Assembly: GCA_012842605.1 (NCBI GenBank)
Contig: DUSN01000035.1
Location: 1-41,472, forward strand
DNA: 41,472 nt
Direction: 5' to 3'
From: Clostridiales bacterium
GTDB taxonomy: Bacteria; Bacillota; Clostridia; Caldicoprobacterales; DTU083
Numbering within the stretch: position 1 is the stretch's first letter; each line of letters begins with the position of its first letter. Under the pieces are notes generated by a model. That model was not told where the DNA came from, ran no database searches, and was given only the letters and a program-made list of their open reading frames with translations. A program made the position numbers and the translations under genes. Of the stretch, positions 34,612 through 41,472 are shown one piece after another.

Positions 34612-34623
34612 GTACACCACCCT

Positions 34624-36000
34624 TTACTTTTTGACTATGGAGTAGCTCACCTTCAGAGACTCACGTTCTTCTCTTTCCTTAAAGAACTTTTCTGCAATCT
34701 GTGGGAAGGCAATGTATGAAAGCACATCCTCATCAGACCTTGCAATACCCTTAAGTTCTTCTTTCACCTTGTCAAACTGGGGTTCCAGGGTATCTGCGAA
34801 TCTTGTGGTGATAGGCTGTTCATCTCCCAATACCTTCTTAACCAGTTCAGGATTGAGTTCTCCGGGAGCTTTTCCATACTCGCCCTTCAGATAAGCTTTG
34901 ACTTCTTTAGACACACTCTTGTACCGTTCGCCCAGCAATACATTGGATACAGCCTGTACACCAACCATCTGGCTCATGGGAGTAACCAAAGGAGGATATC
35001 CCAGATCTTTCCGCACATGAGGAATTTCTTCCAATACTTCATCAAGACGGTCAATAGCATTTTGTGCCTTAAGCTGTGCTATCATGTTGGAAAGCATGCC
35101 TCCGGGTACCTGGTAAACAAGTGCATCTGTGTCTATTCCCATTACAAAGGCGTCCATCTGTCCTGATGTAATGTATTTTGCCTTTATGGGCTTGAAGTAA
35201 TCATTAATTTCCTTTAAAACCTTGTCATCCAGTCCGGTATCGAAACCTGCCTGTTTCAATGCATAGTTCATAGTCTCTGTAGCAGGCTGTGAAGTTCCGT
35301 TGGAGAAAGAGGATATGGCACAGTCTATACCATCGCAGCCGGCCTCTACAGCCTTAAGCAAAGTCATAGGACCAAGGCCGGTAGTGGAATGAGTATGGAG
35401 ATAAACAGGCAGTTTAATGGTTTCCTTCAATGCTTTAACCAGATCATAGGCTTCCTGTGGTCCCAAAATGCCTGCCATGTCCTTAATACACAGGGAATGA
35501 ACCCCCATATCCTCCAGCTCTTTGCCCAGCTTGACATAGTTTTCCAGGTTGTGAATAGGGCTTATGGTATAGCAGATTGCTCCCTGAGCATGAGCTTTGC
35601 GCTTTAACACCTCATCCACTGCTACACGAATGTTCCGGAAATCATTAAGCGCATCGAAAATGCGGAAGATATCCATTCCATTATCTGCTGCATGAGCAAC
35701 AAACTTTCTTACAACATCATCAGGATAGTGTTTATACCCTAAAATGTTCTGTCCTCTTAAGAGCATCTGCAAGGGTGTGTTCTTTACCTTGGACTTGATC
35801 TTTCTTAGCCTTTCCCATGGGTCCTCACTCAGATATCTGAGGCAGGAATCAAAGGTGGCTCCTCCCCAGCATTCCAGAGAATGATATCCGGCCTTGTCCA
35901 GGGTTTCCAGGATTCCTTCAAAATCGGAGAAAGGCATTCTGGTGGCAATCAAAGACTGATTTGCATCTCTTAGTACGGTTTCTGTAATTCTAACCTTCAT
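34624..36000 (-). CDS. oadA: Oxaloacetate decarboxylase alpha chain, carboxyltransferase subunit without biotin domain
   Basis: 458 residues from the ATG at 36000, which has AGGAG 9 nt upstream; a longer frame to 36144 runs through the leader and is not credible. It is a TIM-barrel carboxyltransferase: RDANQSLIATRMPF at the start, the Zn/biotin-Lys region around CIKDMAGIL, and LHTHSTTGLGPM with two His metal ligands, followed by the helical PYC/OADA domain. It moves the carboxyl group of oxaloacetate to biotin. The protein ends before any biotinyl domain, which is supplied by the separate carrier gene. Pyruvate carboxylase subunit B is nearly identical in motif, but the linked oadB and oadG genes decide for the Na+ pump. 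Confidence 0.92.
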   Translation of the reverse strand: MKVRITETVLRDANQSLIATRMPFSDFEGILETLDKAGYHSLECWGGATFDSCLRYLSEDPWERLRKIKSKVKNTPLQMLLRGQNILGYKHYPDDVVRKFVAHAADNGMDIFRIFDALNDFRNIRVAVDEVLKRKAHAQGAICYTISPIHNLENYVKLGKELEDMGVHSLCIKDMAGILGPQEAYDLVKALKETIKLPVYLHTHSTTGLGPMTLLKAVEAGCDGIDCAISSFSNGTSQPATETMNYALKQAGFDTGLDDKVLKEINDYFKPIKAKYITSGQMDAFVMGIDTDALVYQVPGGMLSNMIAQLKAQNAIDRLDEVLEEIPHVRKDLGYPPLVTPMSQMVGVQAVSNVLLGERYKSVSKEVKAYLKGEYGKAPGELNPELVKKVLGDEQPITTRFADTLEPQFDKVKEELKGIARSDEDVLSYIAFPQIAEKFFKEREERESLKVSYSIVKK

Positions 36001-36212
36001 GTATCTCAACTCCTTATATAATATTGTTATATTTTGTCGTATACCCTTATAAGATAACACATAAAAAGGGTGGCAAAACTCACATTTAAGTTTCCCACCC
36101 TGGAAACTACGTAAAATCTTGAACGCGACCCACTGATTGCCCAACCGTCAAAGAAGCAATCTAAATATGTATACAACATGTCAATAACCAAAATATTATC
36201 CCATATTAATTA
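36001..36212 (-). promoter_or_regulatory. Long structured leader of the oxaloacetate decarboxylase operon
   Basis: The predicted transcript start (about 36212) is some 210 nt from the oadA ATG. The leader can form a stem GATTGC/GCAATC (minus strand, complement of 36155-36160 and 36134-36139), then an unpaired GC-rich stretch, then a terminator-like hairpin at 36060-36101, then an AT-rich stretch with the ribosome site. This is the layout of a cis-acting attenuator or riboswitch. I could not match it to a known class; there is no T-box TGGNACCGCG. Confidence 0.45.
36061..36101 (-). terminator. Terminator-like hairpin inside the oad leader
   Basis: Minus-strand AGGGTGG (complement of 36095-36101) pairs with CCACCCT (complement of 36067-36073) over 21 nt, and continues as TTTTTAT. 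An inner AAACTT/GAGTTT pairing can extend it. Because it lies downstream of the promoter at 36219-36247 it would be in the oad transcript; it could also stop read-through from the sugar transporter operon. Confidence 0.65.
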
Positions 36213-36218
36213 TAACAC

Positions 36219-36247
36219 ATTATATCACTATATTTAAAGATTGTAAA
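36219..36247 (-). promoter_or_regulatory. Sigma-A-type promoter of the oxaloacetate decarboxylase operon
   Basis: On the minus strand TTTACA (36242-36247), 17-nt spacer, consensus TATAAT (36219-36224). It is the best -10/-35 pair between the sugar transporter operon and oadA. Confidence 0.65.
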
Positions 36248-36294
36248 TAATTTAACAATCAAAATTATAAACTATATTAGTTTATATATAGTGT

Positions 36295-37350
36295 TCAACC
36301 GCTTTTTCTTACCCAGATTCTATATTTGGAAATGACAGCTTTTTTATGACCTCCCTGACTCTGCTTATTCTCTCTGTAGTAATTCAGCACCATTACAAGC
36401 AGCAGCACCCCGCCCCAGAAAAGGGGAATGTAGAAACTGGATATTTCAGGAAACCTGTTAATCCCGGACGAAAGCATCTGAAGGACGCAAATTGCAAGCA
36501 CCGTACCGCTGATGCGGCCTTTTCCTCCCATAGGGTTAACTCCTCCCAGAACCACTATGAGAACACACTGCAATGTATATACCGCTCCATAATCAGCACG
36601 TGCAGAATTATAGTTAGCAAGCATTATAAGGCCGCCCAGTGCTGCACATATACCTGAAAGTGCATAGGTTTGAATGAGCACTCGTTCTGTCCTGTGTCCG
36701 CTGAACATAGCCGCAGTTGCATTGGTGCCCAGCATATAAAGCTTAATGCCATATGTAGTGCGGTTAAGCAAATAGGACAGTATAAGCACAACGGCTGCGA
36801 AAAACAGCAATTGTACAGGGATCAGCCCAAACAATTTTCCTGCTATGGTTTCGGCATATTTTATTGGCAGGCCGCTTACAGCCTTACCCCCTGTTAAAAT
36901 TATGGCAATCCCCCTGAAAAGCTCATAAGAGCCAAGAGTAGCCAAAATAGGAGGAATTTTAACCTTTGAAACCAGAATACCGTTGAAAAATCCGGCTGCT
37001 AAACCAATTGCCATGCCAAAGAGCATAACCAGCAATATTTCAAACCCATTCAATTCCCCTGCCCCGCCGGCTATAATTTTCAACAGCTGGCCGGAAGCTA
37101 TGGCAACAAAATTTGCAACACCTACAACCGACAGGTCAATACCTCCTGAAATCATGCACAGCATAATACCCAGAGCCATCAGACCGAACTCCGGAAATTG
37201 CGCTGCCATGGTTTGAAAATTAATCAGTGTATAAAACTTGTCAAAGCGGAATATCCCCATGAAAATCATCCAAAGCACCATTATGACCAGCAGTCTTTTT
37301 ATATGAATATCCTTAATGGCTGTAGATATATTTTTTATCTGAAGCTTCAT
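36295..37350 (-). CDS. CUT2-type sugar ABC transporter permease (RbsC/RhaP/LsrC-like), second
   Basis: 351 residues with about nine to ten membrane helices of the BPD_transp_2 family. Recognisable blocks are GLMALGIMLCMISGGIDLSVV and PPILATLGSYELFRGIAIILTGG, and VVLGGVNPMGGKGRISGTVLA near the C-terminus. It forms the membrane channel together with the permease encoded just upstream; the two genes overlap as ATGA. Having two different permeases with one ATPase is the arrangement of rhamnose and AI-2 (Lsr) importers more than of the ribose system. Last gene of the operon. Confidence 0.9.
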   Translation of the reverse strand: MKLQIKNISTAIKDIHIKRLLVIMVLWMIFMGIFRFDKFYTLINFQTMAAQFPEFGLMALGIMLCMISGGIDLSVVGVANFVAIASGQLLKIIAGGAGELNGFEILLVMLFGMAIGLAAGFFNGILVSKVKIPPILATLGSYELFRGIAIILTGGKAVSGLPIKYAETIAGKLFGLIPVQLLFFAAVVLILSYLLNRTTYGIKLYMLGTNATAAMFSGHRTERVLIQTYALSGICAALGGLIMLANYNSARADYGAVYTLQCVLIVVLGGVNPMGGKGRISGTVLAICVLQMLSSGINRFPEISSFYIPLFWGGVLLLVMVLNYYRENKQSQGGHKKAVISKYRIWVRKSG

Positions 37351-38372
37351 TGCTGTACCCTCCTTGTCAAGGCACCCCTTGCCTTAATTGCCCGCGATAC
37401 CTGCAGGGCACTGATTCCCATGCCCACAATTATAAACACGCCCAGGAAAAATCCCTGCCAGAAGGTGGGTACACCAAGAAGAATCAGAGAATTTTCGACC
37501 ATTACCAATAATATGGTTCCCAGCATGCAGCCGGTAAGAGTGCCTGAACCGCCGGTAATGGCAGTTCCCCCCAGCACAACGCCTGCTATAACCATCATTT
37601 CCATACCCAGCATATTGGTAGGATGCGCCTGGGTCATCATGCATACACGAATTAATCCTGCAAGGCTTGAAATCATGCCCACTCCTACATACAGCAGGAA
37701 CTTAATCAGCCACACATTGAAACCGGCACGGTAGGCACTGACTTCATTGCCGCCGATGGCATACAAGCCCCGTCCGTACATGGTATGCTGCAATACAAAA
37801 TATACTATCAGCAACACAATAACCAGAGCCAGGAAAGCGACTGGCATGCGCGATGTCAGCCCCGACTGGGGATTTGTTGCAATAAAAAGTGCAGCTGTAC
37901 CAAAAGAAGACATGCCCGGCGGGATTACCGTAATTTGAACAGCGTTCAGCACACCCTGCATTATGCCTTTGAATACACTGGATGTGCCCAGAGTGACAAT
38001 GAGCGGAGGCAGCTTGAAGGTAGCAATCAGCACACCGTTTACGGCACCAAGAATCGCACCAAAACAGAGTGACATTACAATGGGCAGTAAAATGCCGCCC
38101 TGGTAATTGGTGTCAACCAGAATGCGCGTAGTTGCATACATGCTGAGGGAAGCAAGTGCAGGAAAAGATACGTCAACACCGCCCGAAACAATAACCATGA
38201 ACGCACCAAGTGCGAACAGGCCCGGTACTATCAGAGCAGAAAGCAGATCTACAATATTGTTGGAAGTAAAGAATTGTCCGGATCGTAATTGTATTGCTAT
38301 ACTTAGTGCTACTATAGCAATTGAAATATAAAACTCATTCCGCTGCATCAGATTTTTCATGATTCTATTCAT
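37347..38372 (-). CDS. CUT2-type sugar ABC transporter permease (RbsC/RhaQ/LsrD-like), first
   Basis: 341 residues, about nine to ten helices, same family as the following gene but divergent from it. Family blocks include ALGAFMVIVSGGVDVSFPA, LPPLIVTLGTSSVFKGIMQG and VVLGGTAITGGSGTLTGCMLG. It starts 10 bp after the ATPase gene with AGGGGGTG 4 nt before the ATG and overlaps the second permease by 4 bp. Substrate not certain. Confidence 0.9.
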   Translation of the reverse strand: MNRIMKNLMQRNEFYISIAIVALSIAIQLRSGQFFTSNNIVDLLSALIVPGLFALGAFMVIVSGGVDVSFPALASLSMYATTRILVDTNYQGGILLPIVMSLCFGAILGAVNGVLIATFKLPPLIVTLGTSSVFKGIMQGVLNAVQITVIPPGMSSFGTAALFIATNPQSGLTSRMPVAFLALVIVLLIVYFVLQHTMYGRGLYAIGGNEVSAYRAGFNVWLIKFLLYVGVGMISSLAGLIRVCMMTQAHPTNMLGMEMMVIAGVVLGGTAITGGSGTLTGCMLGTILLVMVENSLILLGVPTFWQGFFLGVFIIVGMGISALQVSRAIKARGALTRRVQQ

Positions 38373-38382
38373 ACTGCACCCC

Positions 38383-39867
38383 CTACATCATATACCGGGC
38401 AAGAACCTGTGTATCAGCCTCATCCGGCGTAAGTGCTGCGCTTATTCTTCCATTGCGCATGATGAGTATTTTTGAGCAATTTGTAAGAATCTCAGGTATA
38501 TCGTCAGATATGATAATTATTCCGAGTCCCTGTTCTGCAAGGCGTCTTAAGATCTGGTGAATATCATGCTTGGAACCGATATCCACCCCCATGGTGGGAC
38601 CATTAAGTACAAGCACCTTAAGATCACGTGACAGCCATTTGGCTAATACTACACGCTGTTGATTGCCCCCTGAAAGAGTACTGCAGGCATTATCAGGGTT
38701 GGGGGTCGCAATGGACAATTTATCCACCCACTGCCTGATTTCTTCCTTTTTCTTGTCCCTGTCTATAATTCCCAGCCTGCTTGATAATTTGTCAAGCTCT
38801 GACACTATTATATTGTCACCTATGCTTTGCGGCAGAAAAAGCCCTTCTGTAAGGCGGTCTTCCGGTACATATCCTATACCGTGATTAATGGCAGTTTCAG
38901 GTGAATCAAGCTTAACCGGCTCTCCGTCAATCTTTATGGTCCCGGTATCCGCCTGCATTATCCCGAAAAGAGAAAGCGCAAGTTCGGTGCGCCCTGAACC
39001 AAGCAAACCGGTAATACCCAGTATTTCCCCCCTATGCAGGGAAAAGTTCACGTTTTCATAAAAGCCGTTCATGCTTAAGTTCTCTACTGATAGTACAGGA
39101 TCTTCCGAAACATTCGTCGGCACAAAGGGCTTATCCTCAAATTCTCTTCCTGTCATGTAATAAGTAAACTTTTTATTGTCCAGTTCCGATGTAAATCCTT
39201 CGGCAGCTTTTTCTCCGTTTCGTAAAATGGTGAACCTCTCAGATATCTCAAAAACCTCATCCAGCTTGTGACTGACAAATAATGTAGCTATGCCCTGCTT
39301 CTTTAAATCCAGGATAATATTAAACAAAGCATTGACCTCTTTGCGAGTCAGTGCTGTGGTCGGCTCATCCATGATAATGAGGCGGGCATTCAGCATCAAT
39401 GCCCGGCAAATGGCAATAAGCTGTTTGCTTGCTACAGACAAGGAACCAACCTTGGCATTGAGATCTACATCAAAGTTAATTTTTGCCAATGCTTCCTGGG
39501 CAATTTTCTTCATTCGCTTCCGGTTAACCAGCTTCCTTTTGTTTGCAAGCTCTTCATTAAATGCCAGATTTTCCATCACAGAAAGGTTTGGAAATATGGA
39601 AAAGTCCTGATAAATTACCTGTATCCCGTTTCTGATAGCTTCTATAGGTGTAATTTTACTGTAAACCTTGTCCCCGAATATAATCTGGCCCTCATCCGGC
39701 GTATACACCCCAGAAATAATCTTAATAAGAGTGGACTTGCCGCTGCCATTCTCACCGGCCAGGCAATGAATTTCGCCTGCTTTAATTTCAAGAGATACTC
39801 CTTTAAGTGCTTGTACACCTGCGAAGGATTTCTTGATATCTACCACCTTAAGCACACTTTGGGCCAT
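38383..39867 (-). CDS. CUT2-type sugar ABC transporter ATP-binding protein with two ABC domains (RbsA-like)
   Basis: 494 residues made of two ABC domains. The first has Walker A GENGSGKST (38-46), Walker B IIMDEPT (164-170), switch His FVSHK, and the modified signature LSVASKQ (143-149) usual in this family. The second has the usual degenerate Walker A GLLGSGR (287-293) and a proper signature LSGGNQQ (398-404), but its Walker B reads VLVLNGPTMGVD: the Asp is N422 and the catalytic Glu is G423. Only one of the two composite ATP sites should therefore hydrolyse. It energises the two permeases that follow. AAAGGAG stands 10 nt before the ATG. Confidence 0.92.
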   Translation of the reverse strand: MAQSVLKVVDIKKSFAGVQALKGVSLEIKAGEIHCLAGENGSGKSTLIKIISGVYTPDEGQIIFGDKVYSKITPIEAIRNGIQVIYQDFSIFPNLSVMENLAFNEELANKRKLVNRKRMKKIAQEALAKINFDVDLNAKVGSLSVASKQLIAICRALMLNARLIIMDEPTTALTRKEVNALFNIILDLKKQGIATLFVSHKLDEVFEISERFTILRNGEKAAEGFTSELDNKKFTYYMTGREFEDKPFVPTNVSEDPVLSVENLSMNGFYENVNFSLHRGEILGITGLLGSGRTELALSLFGIMQADTGTIKIDGEPVKLDSPETAINHGIGYVPEDRLTEGLFLPQSIGDNIIVSELDKLSSRLGIIDRDKKKEEIRQWVDKLSIATPNPDNACSTLSGGNQQRVVLAKWLSRDLKVLVLNGPTMGVDIGSKHDIHQILRRLAEQGLGIIIISDDIPEILTNCSKILIMRNGRISAALTPDEADTQVLARYMM

Positions 39868-39901
39868 TCAACCTTCGCTCCTTTCCTGCAAATATCAGGA
39901 A

Positions 39902-39932
39902 AGGGCTGCGTCATCAGAAAGACGACAGCCCT
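39902..39932 (-). other. Strong stem-loop between binding-protein and ATPase genes
   Basis: AGGGCTGCGTC (39902-39912) pairs with GACGACAGCCCT (39921-39932) as 11 bp with one bulged A and an 8-nt loop; on the minus strand TTTCC follows. It is placed 18 nt after the stop of the binding-protein gene and likely raises binding-protein mRNA over the rest, by partial termination or by blocking 3' decay. Confidence 0.7.
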
Positions 39933-39949
39933 CTCCCCAGAGAACTATA

Positions 39950-40966
39950 CTAAAAGCCGAAGCTGTCAACATTTTCAGCTGTTATAACAATCCAGCCTTT
40001 GCCTTCCAGAACAGTTGTGCTTCCTTCCTTGAATGTCAGGTCTGTATATCCTTCCACGCTTAGGTCAAGGTGATCCTTGATTTCTTCGCCGCGCAGCACC
40101 TTAACTGCCAGTGCGCACATTGCCTTGCCTGCCAGTGCAGGATCCCACAGGGTAAGGGATTTAACAATGCCGCTCTTTAAAAGTTCTGCATTAGCAGCAG
40201 GCATGCCTGTACCTGAAGTAAATGCTTTGCCGACGAGGCCCAGTTCCTGAATGGCACGGGCAATACCGGGTGCATCATAAGAGGAGGTTCCCATTATTCC
40301 TTTAAGGTCAGGATATTTCTTGAAAAGCTCTTTTGCCTTTTGATATGCCACATCGCCATTGTCTTCGGATTCAACACGCGGCTCCTCTTCCAGAAGCTTC
40401 ATGTTTGGATATTTTTCTTTCTGATGTTTGACTCCGCCGTCTGCCCATTCATTATGCGAAGCGTTTGTAACATGAGCAACCATTGTGGTGTAGAGTCCTT
40501 CTTCGCCCATTGCTTCTGCCAGGTTATCCATTATAAATGCACCATATTGCTCGTTATTGAATGCCTCAATATCATAGTCAACATTTTTAAGGGATGCACC
40601 TTCGTGAGCAATGACGACAATTCCGGCGTCCCGCGCCTGCTTGAGCACCGGCTCAAGTGAACCGGGATCAACCGGTACAACACAGATAGCGTCCACCTTA
40701 GCCGCAATTAAATCCTGAATAAGCTGGGACTGCAGTGTTGCATCAATTTCCGGAGTACCCTTCTGATAAACATTGAGGCCGGTTTCCTTGGCGAATTCCT
40801 TTACGCCTACTTCCATACGGATGAACCATGGATTGGAAGCATCCTTGGGCACAACCACAATCTCCCACTCGGATTCCGATTTCTTAGACTTGCCTGCGGG
40901 GCTTGAGCATGCCGCCATGCTGAATACCATCAAAAGTACCAGCACAAAAGCGAGTGTTCTTCTCAT
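39950..40966 (-). CDS. Sugar-binding lipoprotein of a CUT2 ABC transporter (RhaS/LsrB-like)
   Basis: 338 residues. A lipoprotein signal ends in MAAC with Cys20. The mature part is a periplasmic-binding-protein type 1 fold of the rhamnose/AI-2 binding group: VVVPKDASNPWF at the start, DAICVVPVDPGSLEPVL in the first lobe and LWDPALAGKAMCALAVKVL near the end. By my own alignment from memory, the Asp-Gln pair that contacts AI-2 in Salmonella LsrB reads Ser-His here, so a pentose or deoxyhexose is likelier than AI-2. First gene of the operon; GGGAGG 7 nt before the ATG. Confidence 0.88.
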   Translation of the reverse strand: MRRTLAFVLVLLMVFSMAACSSPAGKSKKSESEWEIVVVPKDASNPWFIRMEVGVKEFAKETGLNVYQKGTPEIDATLQSQLIQDLIAAKVDAICVVPVDPGSLEPVLKQARDAGIVVIAHEGASLKNVDYDIEAFNNEQYGAFIMDNLAEAMGEEGLYTTMVAHVTNASHNEWADGGVKHQKEKYPNMKLLEEEPRVESEDNGDVAYQKAKELFKKYPDLKGIMGTSSYDAPGIARAIQELGLVGKAFTSGTGMPAANAELLKSGIVKSLTLWDPALAGKAMCALAVKVLRGEEIKDHLDLSVEGYTDLTFKEGSTTVLEGKGWIVITAENVDSFGF

Positions 40967-40992
40967 ATATGTTCCTCCCTTTATTGTTTTTT

Positions 40993-41008
40993 TACCGTAT
41001 TCCCGGTA
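40993..41008. promoter_or_regulatory. Small inverted repeat upstream of the CUT2 operon
   Basis: TACCGTATTCCCGGTA has 5-bp arms (TACCG/CGGTA) and lies 27 bp before the first gene of the operon. It may be an operator. The rest of 41009-41347 is AT-rich; the operon promoter must lie there but I found no convincing -35/-10 pair, and no gene. Confidence 0.25.
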
Positions 41009-41347
41009 AAATTGAAATCCAAAATTAATTGGAATCAGTTAGAGGCAAACATTTGATGAACTTCTGCGCCTGACAGCTGATGCCTGGTATTCTGTTTGTG
41101 CATATATAATACTGATTTTTCTTTGGCTTTTACTAATGTGCCTTAAGGAATTTGTTGTGATAAATATGTGGTGAATACTGCTGCATTTTTTGCTTTATAC
41201 ATCTAAACACAAAAATACAGTCTAAATAAGTATATATGTTAACACTATACATTATTCAAAACAGTTTATTACTTACCTTATTATATTGCAGAAATATTTT
41301 TGTGTCAATCTTTGCTAAATATGGCATAACAAGTAGAAATGATACAA

Positions 41348-41472
41348 ATCGAGTAGGAGGTAGGTGATAAATTCACCTACCGACCTCTCACACCACCGTA
41401 CAAACGGTTCACGTATACGGCGGTTCCTTAGTTTACGCAGACTTTACGATAATAATCAGAAAAGAATAGGTA
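41348..41472 (-). mobile_element. Group II intron, 3' end (runs off the window)
   Basis: Read on the minus strand, the right edge gives a domain V hairpin, GTGTGAGAGGTC, a domain VI hairpin and the ending CTCCTACTCGAT. That order and these linking sequences are familiar from 3' ends of bacterial group II introns. The exact splice site is not certain within a few bases of 41348. Upstream of domain V the minus strand has 14 open codons (YLFFSDYYRKVCVN) ending in TAA at 41428-41430, which could be the tail of the intron-encoded reverse transcriptase/maturase. The intron sits in the intergenic region upstream of the CUT2 operon, oriented the same way. Confidence 0.85.
41359..41425 (-). ncRNA. Group II intron domains V and VI
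   Basis: Domain V (about 41391-41425): CCGCCGTA (complement of 41416-41423) pairs with TACGGTGG (complement of 41393-41400) with one G-U pair, and the inner part closes as ACG/CGT around TGAAC. The catalytic triad position reads CGC. Domain VI (41359-41381): GGTAGGTGA pairs with TCACCTACC over a 5-nt loop ATTTA, an unusually perfect stem with no obvious bulged branch-point A. Confidence 0.8.

Noticed and set aside
36001..36144. N-terminal extension of OadA by 48 codons
   Set aside because: It runs through the hairpin and AT-rich leader, has Cys-rich non-conserved sequence, and the internal ATG at 36000 has a proper ribosome site and the family start.
36145..36294. T-box riboswitch in the oad leader, suggested by AGGGTGG before the terminator
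   Set aside because: The TGGNACCGCG antiterminator core and a Stem I specifier loop are absent; oad genes are not T-box targets. Only an unclassified leader is claimed.
1..41472. CRISPR array, prophage, toxin-antitoxin or other defence system
   Set aside because: No regularly spaced repeats, phage structural genes or paired toxin/antitoxin ORFs were seen on either strand.

Overview
The window looks like chromosomal DNA of an anaerobic member of the Bacillota, most likely class Clostridia. Supporting signs are AGGAGG-type ribosome sites, lipoprotein signals, two-gene heterodimeric ABC exporters, a YesM/YesN two-component pair, an Na+-pumping oxaloacetate decarboxylase split over four genes, and clostridial-type IS66, IS1182 and group II intron sequences. 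I cannot name a species. No rRNA, tRNA, CRISPR array or replication origin was seen.

Layout, left to right. (1) 1-1400: the 3' end of an IS66-family element with its right inverted repeat, then a frameshifted relic of an IS1182-type transposase. (2) 1402-9093, minus strand: a carbohydrate-uptake locus read as response regulator, histidine kinase, solute-binding lipoprotein, two permeases and a GH127 glycosidase. It has no ATPase gene of its own and is clearly more AT-rich than the middle of the window. (3) 9143-9398: a frameshifted ORF. (4) 9686-14016, minus: a PuuR-like regulator followed by potA, potB, potC and potD for polyamine uptake, with a promoter and a terminator visible. (5) 14201-23416, plus: a MacB-type fused ABC protein, then a promoter and a run of heterodimeric ABC exporter, extended PlsC-like acyltransferase and GltS-like symporter. 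(6) 23342-27404, minus: a second GH127 enzyme, an AI-2E-family membrane protein and a TVP38/DedA-type protein. (7) 27699-29125, plus: an O6-methylguanine-DNA methyltransferase and an RluA-type pseudouridine synthase. (8) 29359-32070, minus: a Ca2+-type P-ATPase. (9) 32427-32564: a short relic of a lysine 2,3-aminomutase gene. (10) 32681-36000, minus: the oxaloacetate decarboxylase operon, behind a good promoter and a leader of about 210 nt that contains a terminator-like hairpin. (11) 36295-40966, minus: a CUT2 (ribose/rhamnose-type) sugar ABC transporter. (12) 41348-41472: the 3' end (domains V and VI) of a group II intron.

How the genes fit together: the cell takes up plant-derived sugars through two different ABC systems and cleaves arabinofuranosyl linkages with two GH127 enzymes. 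It probably uses decarboxylation of oxaloacetate to export Na+, a gradient the GltS-like carrier could use, and it imports polyamines under a PuuR-like repressor.

No gene cluster here is clearly a new system. The observations most worth a second look are the structured oxaloacetate decarboxylase leader, the three decayed genes that simple ORF calling misses, the group II intron end, the degenerate second ATPase site of the CUT2 ATPase, the hairpins placed just after both sugar-binding-protein genes, and the small ORF inside the IS66 element.
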